A DNA stretch of 64,000 nt, from NCBI RefSeq assembly GCF_018070565.1, contig NZ_JAGPXL010000032.1, positions 24,210 to 88,209 on the forward strand. Direction: 5' to 3'. Below, one piece after another: positions 27,207 to 34,844 of this stretch. The position numbers and the translations under genes were made by a program. The notes beneath the pieces are model-generated. The model was given only the letters and a program-made list of their open reading frames with translations, was not told the origin of the DNA and did not search any database. The DNA comes from Streptomyces sp. B93 (GTDB lineage Bacteria; Actinomycetota; Actinomycetes; Streptomycetales; Streptomycetaceae). The number at the start of each line of letters is the position of its first letter. The stretch's first letter is position 1.

Positions 27207-27647
27207 TCACGGACGTATGCGTCTCCGTGCCCGTCCCACCACCCAGCGCAGGAGCAGGGCGGCCAGGAGCCAGCAGGCGGCCAGGCCGGCCCAGGGGGCC
27301 GCCGCAGGGGGAGGTACGCGGGGAAGGGGCCGGACAGGAGCAGGGGCAGGGCGGTGATGCTGGTGAGGGGGCCGACGGCGTACCACAGCATGGCGGGGCA
27401 TCACTCGCGCGATGGCCTCGGCGTGCTCGGCGAGGGGGCTCCGGTGGCCGAGTTCCTGGAAGAGGCCGATGGCGAACAGGCCGTACCAGCCGAGAAGCAG
27501 GACCACGACGACGTAGGCGGCGTACTCGGCGCGGCGCGCGCGGCCCGCGCCGCGCCGGGCCCGCAGCCAGCTCCGGGTCTGTGCCGTGCGGTCCGTGCCG
27601 CCGGGCGGTGGGGTCGTCGTGCTGGTGCGTGACGCCGTACCGCTCAC
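27207..27647 (-). pseudogene. Decayed ABC-exporter membrane protein (DUF6297-like)
   Basis: The start GTG 27647 overlaps the ATPase fragment stop as GTGA. The first 85 residues (EYAAYVVVVLLLGWYGLFAI) look like the N-terminus of a long multi-pass protein. The frame then breaks: a segment in another frame reads MLWYAVGPLTSITALPLLLS, and the C-terminal helix APWAGLAACWLLAALLLRWV returns in the first frame. Full-length members are several hundred residues, so a large internal deletion plus a frameshift are needed to explain this. The family name is tentative. Confidence 0.6.
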
Positions 27648-27908
27648 GCGTCCGCCTTCGTGAACACCTCGTCCGCTCCGCCCTCGGCGACCACCGCCCC
27701 GTCCTCCAGGACGACGACGCGGTGTGCCGCCCGGGCCAGCTCGCGGTGGTGGGTGGCGAACAGCACCGCGGTGCCGTTGTCGCGCTCGGCGCGCAGCACG
27801 TCCGCGAGGCGCAGGCGGGCGCCGGGGTCGAGGCGCTGCTCCGGCTCGTCGAGGACCAGCAGGTCGCGTGGGCGCGACAACGCCGACGCGAGGAACACGG
27901 CCTGAGGT
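27644..27908 (-). pseudogene. ABC transporter ATPase, C-terminal fragment
   Basis: Only the end of the ATPase remains: QAVFLASALSRPRDLLVLDEP (signature edge and Walker B) and FATHHRELARAAHRVVVLEDG (switch His). The Walker A half and most of the LSGGQ signature are gone, and an in-frame stop lies directly upstream. With the neighbouring permease fragment it is the relic of an exporter operon, cut immediately before the SARP promoter. Confidence 0.75.
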
Positions 27909-27910
27909 CA

Positions 27911-27930
27911 ACTGCCCGTCGACGGGCAGT
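27911..27930. promoter_or_regulatory. Perfect 20-bp palindrome upstream of the SARP gene
   Basis: The sequence ACTGCCCGTCGACGGGCAGT is fully self-complementary. It lies about 30 bp upstream of a GATACT -10-like hexamer (27960-27965), itself only about 10 bp before the SARP ATG. It may be an operator or a terminator relic of the deleted ABC operon. Confidence 0.5.
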
Positions 27931-27974
27931 CACGCCTCCTCGGGACCAGGTGGCCCCGGGATACTCTCGAACGC

Positions 27975-28799
27975 ATGGGTGAGGGGACAACGGGGACATC
28001 GGCAGCACCATCGGACGACCGGGGCCACGCCGCCCCGCGCTTCGAACTGCTCGGCCCACTGCGCGCGTTCCGCGACGGCACCGAGCTGCCACTGGGCCCG
28101 CCGAAGCAACGCGCGGTGCTCGCGGTGCTCCTCCTCCAGGAGGACCGGCCGCTTTCGTACGAGGGTCTGGTCGAGGCCGTCTGGGGCGGCACGCCGCCGG
28201 TCCACGTGCGCAACCTGGTGCAGAAGTACGTCTCCGGGCTGCGCCGCGCCCTCGGCCCGGGCGGGCCCGAGCTGAGCTGGACCGGCGCCGGGTACCGGCT
28301 CACCGGCGCCGACATCACCGACCTGCGGGAGAGGCGCCGCCTCGTCGACGGGGCGCTGGCCGCGCGGGACGCCGGGGACATCCGGCGCGCGGTGGAACTG
28401 GCCGGGCGGGCGGAGGAGTTGTGGCGCGGGGAGTTCGCCGAGGGCCTGCACGCGCCGTATCTGGCGGCGGAGCGGCTGCGTTGGGCGGAGAAGCGCCTCA
28501 CGGTGCTCGAAGGGCGGCTGGCGGGTGAGATCGAGCTGGGGCGGTCCTTCGAGTACGTCCATGAACTGGTCCGCCTCGTCGCCGCGCACCCGCTGCGGGA
28601 GCGGCTCACCGAGCTGCTGATGCTCGCGCTGTGCCACGCCGGCCGCCCGACGGACGCCCTCACCGCCTACGAGGCCGCCCGGAAGCGGCTCGCCGAGGCA
28701 CTGGGCGCCGACCCCGGCCCCGCGCTGCGCTCACTGCACCAGCGAATCCTGCGTCAGGACCCCGACCTGCTGCCCCTGCCGCCCGTCCCGGTGCCCTGA
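27975..28799 (+). CDS. SARP-type regulator (winged helix plus BTAD)
   Basis: The 274-aa protein has the OmpR-like DNA-binding domain (LGPLRAFRDGTELPLGPPKQ, VLLLQEDRPLSYEGLVEAVW, VQKYVSGLRRALG) and the bacterial transcriptional activation domain (AERLRWAEKRLTVLEGRLAG, LTELLMLALCHAGRPTDALT). Its length equals that of small SARPs such as the pathway activators of antibiotic clusters. No biosynthetic cluster is adjacent, so its targets are unknown. The -10-like element lies so close to the ATG that the mRNA may be nearly leaderless. Confidence 0.87.
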   Translation: MGEGTTGTSAAPSDDRGHAAPRFELLGPLRAFRDGTELPLGPPKQRAVLAVLLLQEDRPLSYEGLVEAVWGGTPPVHVRNLVQKYVSGLRRALGPGGPELSWTGAGYRLTGADITDLRERRRLVDGALAARDAGDIRRAVELAGRAEELWRGEFAEGLHAPYLAAERLRWAEKRLTVLEGRLAGEIELGRSFEYVHELVRLVAAHPLRERLTELLMLALCHAGRPTDALTAYEAARKRLAEALGADPGPALRSLHQRILRQDPDLLPLPPVPVP

Positions 28800-29521
28800 C
28801 CGGCCGGGCGCCGCGCCGCCCCGTTCCGGTGGGGGTCCACCAGCCCGACGCCTTGGGCGAGGTGGACAACGGCCTGCCTGAAGAACGGCTCACGGTCCTC
28901 CACGACCCGCGTGAACTGCCCGAACACCTCGAAACCGACCAGCCCGTACAGCTGCGCCCAGGCCGCGATGAGCGGCACGACCACCTCGGGCGGCAGGTCG
29001 GGGGCGAGGTCGGCGGCCATCCGCTCGGCCTCGGGGCGCAGTTCGGCGGCGAGCGGGGTCCTGGCCACGCCCAGCCCCTGGTGTGCGTCGCGCACGATGC
29101 GGATGAGCAGCAGCCCGACCCGGGAGGCGGGCGGGACCGTCGTCTGGGGCGCGGTGTAGCCGGGCACCGGGGAGCCGTAGATCAGGGCGTACTCGTGCGG
29201 GTTCGCCAGTGCCCAGCCGCGCACCGCCTCGCAGACCCGCGTCCAGCGGCGCAGCGGACCGGCGTCGGCGACCTCGTCGTGCGCGGTCTCGGCCGCCTCG
29301 CCGAGGGAGTTGTAGGCGTCGATGATCAGCGCGGTGAGGAGGTCGTCGCGGCTGGGGAAGTAGCGGTAGAGCGCGGAGGACGCCATGCCCAGCTCACGGG
29401 CCACGGCCCGCAGCGACAGCTTGGCGGCGCCGCCGGCCGCGAGTTGGGCGCGCGCCGCGTCCTTGATGGCGGCGGTGACTTCAATCCTGGCTCGGGCTCG
29501 GACGCCGTGTGCGGTGCTCAT
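28754..29521 (-). CDS. TetR/AcrR-family regulator
   Basis: The 255-aa protein has the HTH LSLRAVARELGMASSALYRY followed by FPSRDDLL and a WHG-type ligand domain (PEVVVPLIAAWAQLYGLVGF). The C-terminal tail (RPAGQGTGTGGRGSRSGS) overlaps the SARP 3' end by 46 bp. It is divergent from the deazaflavin-dependent oxidoreductase gene. The gap between them is packed with short dyads every 19 bp that are the likely binding sites for this repressor. Confidence 0.88.
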   Translation of the reverse strand: MSTAHGVRARARIEVTAAIKDAARAQLAAGGAAKLSLRAVARELGMASSALYRYFPSRDDLLTALIIDAYNSLGEAAETAHDEVADAGPLRRWTRVCEAVRGWALANPHEYALIYGSPVPGYTAPQTTVPPASRVGLLLIRIVRDAHQGLGVARTPLAAELRPEAERMAADLAPDLPPEVVVPLIAAWAQLYGLVGFEVFGQFTRVVEDREPFFRQAVVHLAQGVGLVDPHRNGAARRPAGQGTGTGGRGSRSGS

Positions 29522-29545
29522 GGGGGTGAGTCTTCCACGAAAACA

Positions 29546-29723
29546 GAGCGGTGCACACAAAAGAGAGCAGTGCACTGAAACATGAGCGGCGCACCGAAGC
29601 GAGAGCGGCGCACCGAAGCATGAGCGGCGCACTCTCTCGAGAGCGGTGCTCTTGCTTTGGATCACCGTCCTCGCGCACACTGTTCTCAAGCAAGAGCACT
29701 GCTCACAAAAAGGAGCGCCGCTC
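29546..29723. promoter_or_regulatory. Array of eight GAGC-N3-GCWC operators on a 19-bp period
   Basis: Copies start at 29546, 29565, 29584, 29603, 29622 and 29641, each exactly 19 bp apart, and then at 29694 and 29713, again 19 bp apart. Three are perfect dyads (GAGCGGTGCTC, GAGCACTGCTC, GAGCGCCGCTC). The others end in GCAC. The unit resembles GAGCGGCGCACCGAAGCAT. The 53-bp gap from 29641 to 29694 may hold the promoter core of the plus-strand gene. Confidence 0.8.
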
Positions 29724-29745
29724 TCCCAACCCTCCCGGGGGCACC

Positions 29746-30219
29746 ATGTCGTCCGCACAGCCGTCCCGGCCAGCACAGCCGTACTACTTCAAGGCAGGCC
29801 GCCTGGCCAGCCGCTTCAACGACCTCATCGGCTGGCTGGCCCGGCACGGGATCAGCTTCGCCGGTACCGCCGAGCTGTCCGTCCGCGGCCGCAAGAGCGG
29901 CAAGATGCAGCGCATCCCGGTCAACCCGCACACCCACGACAGCGGCCAGTTCCTGGTCTCGGCGCGCGGCCACTCCCAGTGGGTGCGCAACATGCGCGCC
30001 GCCGGTGGCGGGGAGCTGCGCGTCGGACGCAAGGTCCGCCGGTTCACCGCGGTGGAGCTTCCCGACGACGAGAAGCTCCCGATCCTGCGGAGCTATCTGG
30101 AGAAGTGGGGCTGGGAGGTCAACCAGTACTTCAAGGGCGTCACGGCCAAGTCCTCCGACGATGAACTCAACGCGGCCGCCGCCGACCACCCGGTCTTCCG
30201 GATCACGGTCACGCGCTGA
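29746..30219 (+). CDS. Nitroreductase-family deazaflavin (F420)-dependent oxidoreductase
   Basis: The 157-aa protein has the Ddn-like split-barrel landmarks ELSVRGRKSGKMQRIPVNP, FLVSARGHSQWVRNMRAAGG and LEKWGWEVNQYFKG. Ddn-type enzymes reduce quinones or activated alkenes and nitro groups with F420H2. The divergent TetR gene and the operator array suggest strong, substrate-inducible control. It converges with the flavoprotein gene, overlapping by 11 bp. Confidence 0.85.
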   Translation: MSSAQPSRPAQPYYFKAGRLASRFNDLIGWLARHGISFAGTAELSVRGRKSGKMQRIPVNPHTHDSGQFLVSARGHSQWVRNMRAAGGGELRVGRKVRRFTAVELPDDEKLPILRSYLEKWGWEVNQYFKGVTAKSSDDELNAAAADHPVFRITVTR

Positions 30220-31549
30220 CACCGTCGTCGGCGGCGGGCGGCTCACCCGCGGAGCCCGCCGAGCCAACCGAGCCCGCCGAGCCCGCCGAGCGCACGGAGC
30301 CCGCCGAGCCCCCGGCCCCCGCACCCTCGCCGCCACCCCCCATCCGGCGGTCCAGCACCGCCAGCGCGCGCTGGGCCAGCGGCCGGGTGCGGACCATCTC
30401 GCCCAGCGAGGTCGAGCCGCGGGTGATGTCCATGAACGCCCGCCACGCGGGCCGCACCCCGGTGAGCGCCGCGTGGAACACACCGGGCCGCCGCTCGAAC
30501 GCCGCCAGCAGCCGCTTGCCCACGGCCATCTCCACGCCCAGCCCCGCCTTGACGGCGAAGGCGTAGTTCAGCGCCTGCCGCCGGGTGTCCACGGCGTCGT
30601 GCGCCTCGGCGATCCGCACCGCCCACTCCCCCGCCAGCCGCCCGGAGCGCAGCGCGAACGAGATGCCCTCGCGGGTCCACGGCTCCAGCAGGCCCGCCGC
30701 GTCCCCGCAGACCAGCACCCGCCCGCGGGACAGCGGCGAGTCGTCGGCCCGGCAGCGGGTCAGATGTCCGGAGGAGATGCTCGGTTCGAACCCGGCGAGG
30801 CCCAGCCGCCCGATGAAGTCCTCCAGGTAGCGCTTGGTGGCGGCGCCCTCGCCGCGCGCGGAGATCACGCCGACCGTGAGCGTGTCGCCCTTGGGGAAGA
30901 CCCAGCCGTAACTGCCGGGGATCGGCCCCCAGTCGATGAGCACCCGCCCCCGCCAGTCCTCGGCGACCGTCTCGGGCACCGGGATCTCCGCCTCAAGGCC
31001 GAGGTCCACCTGGTCAACCTTGACCCCGACGTGCGCTCCTATCCGGCTGGCGCTGCCGTCCGCGCCGACCACCGCACGCGCGAGCACCGTCTCGCCGCCC
31101 TGGAGGACCACGGCGACGGTGCGCCGGTCGGGCACCGCCGAGCCGTGCTGCTCGACGCGGGAGACGGTGACACCGGTGCGCAGGTCGGCGCCCGCCTTCT
31201 GCGCGTGCTCGACCAGCTGCTGGTCGAACTCGGGCCGGTTGATCAGCCCGAACAGCATCTGCCGGGAGCGGCGGGTGCGGGTGAAGCGGCCGTTGTGGGA
31301 GAACGTCACGGCGTGCACCCGGTCGCGGAAGGGGAGTTCGAAGCCGGGTGGCAATGAGTCGCGTGAGGGGCCGATGATGCCGCCGCCGCACGTCTTGTAC
31401 CGGGGCAGTTCCGCCTTCTCCAGCAACAGCACACGGCGTCCCGCCACCGCCGCGGCGTACGCCGCCGCCGCCCCCGCGGGTCCCGCGCCCACCACGACGA
31501 CGTCCCACACCTGCCGCACGTCGTCCGCCGAAGAGTTCTCGCTGCTCAC
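30209..31549 (-). CDS. Geranylgeranyl-reductase-family FAD oxidoreductase
   Basis: The GTG start at 31549 gives 446 aa. The FAD motif is VVVGAGPAGAAAAYAAAVAG near residues 18-37; KTCGGGIIGPS and the second FAD motif LVCGDAAGLLEPWTREGISF are diagnostic of the family, which hydrogenates isoprenoid double bonds. The C-terminal 30 residues are a low-complexity Gly-Ser-Ala-Val repeat (GSAGSVRSAGSAGSVGSAGS) of uncertain length between strains. Menaquinone or other isoprenoid chains are candidate substrates. Confidence 0.87.
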   Translation of the reverse strand: MSSENSSADDVRQVWDVVVVGAGPAGAAAAYAAAVAGRRVLLLEKAELPRYKTCGGGIIGPSRDSLPPGFELPFRDRVHAVTFSHNGRFTRTRRSRQMLFGLINRPEFDQQLVEHAQKAGADLRTGVTVSRVEQHGSAVPDRRTVAVVLQGGETVLARAVVGADGSASRIGAHVGVKVDQVDLGLEAEIPVPETVAEDWRGRVLIDWGPIPGSYGWVFPKGDTLTVGVISARGEGAATKRYLEDFIGRLGLAGFEPSISSGHLTRCRADDSPLSRGRVLVCGDAAGLLEPWTREGISFALRSGRLAGEWAVRIAEAHDAVDTRRQALNYAFAVKAGLGVEMAVGKRLLAAFERRPGVFHAALTGVRPAWRAFMDITRGSTSLGEMVRTRPLAQRALAVLDRRMGGGGEGAGAGGSAGSVRSAGSAGSVGSAGSAGEPPAADDGVSA

Positions 31550-31739
31550 GATGGTCTACTGCTCCCGATCCAGCCGCCTGCCCTGTTGTCCCACGCATCC
31601 TACGGCGGCGGTCCGCGCGGGCCGTTGTGGGAGGATCGGCGGCGTCCGCCTGCCACGACGCCCGGTCCGCTCACCGGACGGCCGGGGCGGTGGGACAGCT
31701 ACCTGGCAGTACAACGTCGCACCCACAAGGAGCGTGCCC

Positions 31740-33095
31740 ATGTCGTCGAATCCGGTCGCCGAGACCGTCGCCTCGCTGATGCCCAGGGCGAAGACCGAAC
31801 TGGCCGAGCTGGTGGCCTTCAAGTCGGTGGCGGACTTCGACCAGTTCCCGCGCGTGGAGAGCGAGGGCGCGGCGCGCTGGGTCGCCGACGCGCTGCGCGC
31901 CGAGGGCTTCGAGGACGTCGCCCTGCTCGACACTCCGGACGGCACCCAGTCGGTCTACGGCCATCTGCCCGGCCCCGAGGGCGCGAGGACCGTGCTGCTC
32001 TACGCCCACTACGACGTGCAGCCGCCGCTGGACGAGGCGGGCTGGGCGACTCCGCCGTTCGAGCTGACCGAGCGCGACGGACGCTGGTACGGGCGCGGCA
32101 CCGCCGACTGCAAGGGCGGCGTGATCATGCACCTGCTGGCGCTGCGCGCGCTCAAGGCCGACGGCGGCATACCGGTGCACGTGAAGTTCATCGCCGAGGG
32201 CTCGGAGGAGCAGGGCACGGGCGGTCTTGAGCGGTACGCCGAACAGCACCCGGAGCTGCTGGAGGCCGACACGATCGTGATCGGCGACTCGGGCAACTTC
32301 CGCGCCGGTCTGCCGACGGTCACCTCCACGCTGCGCGGGATGACGCTGCTGCGGGTGAAGGTCGACACGCTGGCGGGGAACCTGCACTCCGGCCAGTTCG
32401 GCGGCGCCGCCCCCGACGCGCTGGCCGCGCTGATCCGCGTACTGGACTCGTTGCGCGCCCAGGACGGTTCGACGACCGTCGACGGGCTGACCGGCGACGC
32501 CTCGTGGGAGGGGATCCAGTACGACGAGGAGCGGTTCCGTGCGGACGCCAAGGTGCTGGACGGGGTGGAGCTGATCGGCTCCGGGACCGTCGCGGATCGG
32601 ATCTGGGCGCGCCCGGCGGTCACGGTGCTCGGCATCGACTGCCCGCCGGTGGTCGGCGCCACGCCGTCGGTGCAGGCCAGCGCGCGGGCGTCGGTCAGTC
32701 TGCGGGTGCCGCCGGGCGTGGACGCGGCGGAGGCGACCAAGCTGCTGACGGCCCACCTCCAGGCGCACACGCCGTGGGGTGCGCGGGTGAGTGTGGAGCA
32801 GGTCGGGCAGGGTCAGGCGTTCCGCGCCGACACCGACAGCCCGGCGTACCAGGCGATGGCGGACGCGATGGCGGTGGCGTACCCCGGGCAGCGGATGCAG
32901 TACGCCGGTCAGGGCGGCTCCATCCCGCTGTGCAACACCCTGGCGGCGCTCTACCCGCGGGCGGAGATCCTGCTGATCGGCCTGAGTGAGCCGGAGGCCC
33001 AGATCCACGCGGTGAACGAGAGCGTGTCGCCGGAGGAGCTGGAGCGCCTGTCGGTGGCGGAGGCGCTGTTCCTGCGCAACTACGCGGCGAGCTGA
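31740..33095 (+). CDS. M20-family dipeptidase/metallopeptidase
   Basis: ATG 31740 behind AAGGAG gives 451 aa. Zinc ligands appear in YAHYDVQPP (His90, Asp92), GRGTADCKGG (bridging Asp) and the catalytic Glu-Glu of AEGSEEQGTGG. The dimerisation domain holds NLHSGQFGG. This matches the dipeptidase (peptidase M20) family acting in the cytoplasm. It ends just before a bidirectional terminator shared with the NUDIX fusion gene. Confidence 0.9.
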   Translation: MSSNPVAETVASLMPRAKTELAELVAFKSVADFDQFPRVESEGAARWVADALRAEGFEDVALLDTPDGTQSVYGHLPGPEGARTVLLYAHYDVQPPLDEAGWATPPFELTERDGRWYGRGTADCKGGVIMHLLALRALKADGGIPVHVKFIAEGSEEQGTGGLERYAEQHPELLEADTIVIGDSGNFRAGLPTVTSTLRGMTLLRVKVDTLAGNLHSGQFGGAAPDALAALIRVLDSLRAQDGSTTVDGLTGDASWEGIQYDEERFRADAKVLDGVELIGSGTVADRIWARPAVTVLGIDCPPVVGATPSVQASARASVSLRVPPGVDAAEATKLLTAHLQAHTPWGARVSVEQVGQGQAFRADTDSPAYQAMADAMAVAYPGQRMQYAGQGGSIPLCNTLAALYPRAEILLIGLSEPEAQIHAVNESVSPEELERLSVAEALFLRNYAAS

Positions 33096-33101
33096 GGCGT
33101 G

Positions 33102-33150
33102 AGCGGGCGGGGCGGGGCCGGACTCTCCAGCCGGTCCCGCCCCGCCCGCT
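33102..33150. terminator. Bidirectional terminator
   Basis: Arms of 20 bp (33102-33121 and 33131-33150, starting AGCGGGCGGGG and ending CCCGCCCGCT) pair with one mismatch around a 9-base loop, between convergent genes. Confidence 0.8.
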
Positions 33151-33155
33151 GCGGC

Positions 33156-34208
33156 TCACGCCCTGGGCCCCACCGGTATCCCGGCCTCCAGATACAGCGC
33201 GGCGCCCCGTTCGCGGGCCCGCAGCGCCCAGCGCAGCCGTTCGAAGCGGACCGGGGGCAGCAGGTCCGCGGCCTCCTCCTCGGTGACGAAGCGCCACCCG
33301 CGCAGTTCGGGGCCGGGCAGCAGCAGCTCCGCGGTCTGGGCGGGGCCGAGGCGGCCGCCGTCGTAGAGGAGGCGCAGTCCGCCGTAGCGGGGAGGTGTGG
33401 GCGGCTCCCAGTCGACGACGAGCAGTCGGGGCACCTCCGCGAGGTGGATGCCGGTCTCCTCTGCGACCTCGCGGATCCCGGCGCGGGCGGGTGCCTCGCC
33501 CCGTTCGACGACTCCGCCGGGGAACTCCCAGCCGGGCTTGTAGGTGGGGTCGACGAGCAGGACCCGGTCGTGTTCGTCGAAGAGCAGGACGCCCGCGGCG
33601 ACGGTCTCGGCGGTGGGTTCCGGCGACTGCACGATGTCGCAGGCGGGCACGGCACCGGAGGCGACGGCCTCGGCGATGCGGGCGGCGGTCTCGTACGGCG
33701 TGCGGCGGCCGTTGTCGACGGGGTGGGCGTCGGCGGTCAGCCAGCCGGCGAGGGCGCTGCGGTAGGGCTCGATGTGGTCGTGGGACCACTGCCGTGTGCG
33801 CAGGTCGCCGTCGGGGAGGTCGGGGGGTGTCTCACGGAGGGCCATGCGCTCCCGCAGTATCGTTTCGGCCGGGGTCAGCAGGATGTGCCGTACCGCTATC
33901 CGGCGGGCGGCGAGACCGCCGAAGATCTCGTCGCGGTACTCCTGGCGCAGCAGGGTCATGGGAACCACCAGCGTGCCGCCCAGTTCGGCGAGCATCGCGG
34001 CGGCGGTGTCGATGACGAGCCGCCGCCAGATGGGCAGGTCCTGGAAGTCGCCGACCTCGGCGAGGTGCTTGGCCGGCAGCAGCTGTGTGAGCGCACCGCC
34101 GATGACCTCGGGGTCGAAGAGCGTGCTGTTCGGGATCAGTTCGATCAGTTCCCGTGCGGTCGTGCTCTTCCCCGCACCGAACGCGCCGTTGATCCAAACA
34201 ACGATCAC
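33156..34208 (-). CDS. P-loop kinase-like domain fused to NUDIX hydrolase
   Basis: The GTG start gives 350 aa. Residues 1-185 form an ATP-binding kinase-like domain with Walker A at residues 8-16 (GAFGAGKST) and the lid segment DGDLRTRQWSHDHIEPY. Residues 200-350 form a NUDIX domain with the box GGVVERGEAPARAGIREVAE followed by ETG. Fusion of a nucleotide kinase-like domain to a nucleoside-diphosphate-X hydrolase suggests nucleotide sanitation or nucleotide-sugar/cofactor turnover. Exact substrates cannot be read from sequence. Confidence 0.85.
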   Translation of the reverse strand: MIVVWINGAFGAGKSTTARELIELIPNSTLFDPEVIGGALTQLLPAKHLAEVGDFQDLPIWRRLVIDTAAAMLAELGGTLVVPMTLLRQEYRDEIFGGLAARRIAVRHILLTPAETILRERMALRETPPDLPDGDLRTRQWSHDHIEPYRSALAGWLTADAHPVDNGRRTPYETAARIAEAVASGAVPACDIVQSPEPTAETVAAGVLLFDEHDRVLLVDPTYKPGWEFPGGVVERGEAPARAGIREVAEETGIHLAEVPRLLVVDWEPPTPPRYGGLRLLYDGGRLGPAQTAELLLPGPELRGWRFVTEEEAADLLPPVRFERLRWALRARERGAALYLEAGIPVGPRA

Positions 34209-34292
34209 GTTTCCCCCTCTTCATTTGGACCCCTGTGGCTTGCCCGTTCCACCCTGCCACGGAAACCAGCCGCAGTTGAGGGCGTGCGAAGG

Positions 34293-34333
34293 CGACAGGC
34301 GCCGGGCCCCGTGACGGGGCCCGGCGCCTGTCG
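34293..34333 (-). terminator. Strong hairpin terminator
   Basis: An 18-bp perfect stem beginning CGACAGGCGCCGGGCCCC closes on the loop GTGAC. It lies 28 bp beyond the stop of the small secreted gene and upstream of the kinase-NUDIX start. Confidence 0.85.
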
Positions 34334-34360
34334 GATCGGCTCTCGTGCTGGTCAGTCCGG

Positions 34361-34582
34361 TCAGCCCTTCTTCCGCCCACCGGTGTCGTCCCGGCCGTCG
34401 TCCATGGCCAGGCTGTCCTTGCCGAGGGTCTCGCCGACGGTACCGAGGGCCTTGTCGATGTCGACGGCACCGAGCTTGTCGACGGCACCCAGCTGGTCGA
34501 CGACGGCGTGGGACGGGGTGACCGCCGCGACGACGAACCCGGTGGCGAGGGAGGCGATGGCGAGCATGCTGCGCTTCTTCAT
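34361..34582 (-). CDS. Small secreted protein (73 aa)
   Basis: ATG 34582 starts MKKRSMLAIASLATGFVVAA followed by VTPSHA, a classical Sec signal peptide with a likely cut after SHA. The mature part is only about 47 residues, with repeated AVDQLGAVDKLGAVDIDKAL and a charged tail (DDGRDDTGGRKKG). No cysteines are present. I do not recognise a function. The region upstream is filled by a 34-bp tandem repeat, so its promoter sits in or beside that repeat. Confidence 0.72.
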   Translation of the reverse strand: MKKRSMLAIASLATGFVVAAVTPSHAVVDQLGAVDKLGAVDIDKALGTVGETLGKDSLAMDDGRDDTGGRKKG

Positions 34583-34646
34583 GCCCGGCCCAACTGCGCC
34601 GACCGTGTCCGGGTCACGGCCTGCCCCGGCCACGGTCCGCCCCTGG

Positions 34647-34812
34647 CCACGCCCAGGCCTCGACTCAAGCCCGCCCCCGGCCACGCCCAGACCCCGACTC
34701 AAGCCCGCCCCCGGCCACGCCCAGACCCCGACTCAAGCCCGCCCCCGGCCACGCCCAGACCCCGGTCACGGCTGCCCCCGGCCACGCCCCGTCCCCGGTC
34801 ACGGCTGCCCGG
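34647..34812. repeat. 34-bp tandem repeat, about five copies
   Basis: Units begin CCACGCCCAGACCCCGACTC at 34647, 34681, 34715, 34749 and 34782. The first three are 34 bp and nearly identical; the last two are 31-33 bp and diverged. The array separates the ROK gene 3' end from the small secreted gene. Confidence 0.9.
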
Positions 34813-34844
34813 GAGGCAGCCGTACGACGTCGTCCCGCCCCCCG

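Noticed and set aside
27975..28799. SARP as pathway activator of a local biosynthetic cluster
   Set aside because: No polyketide, peptide or other synthase genes are near it in the window.
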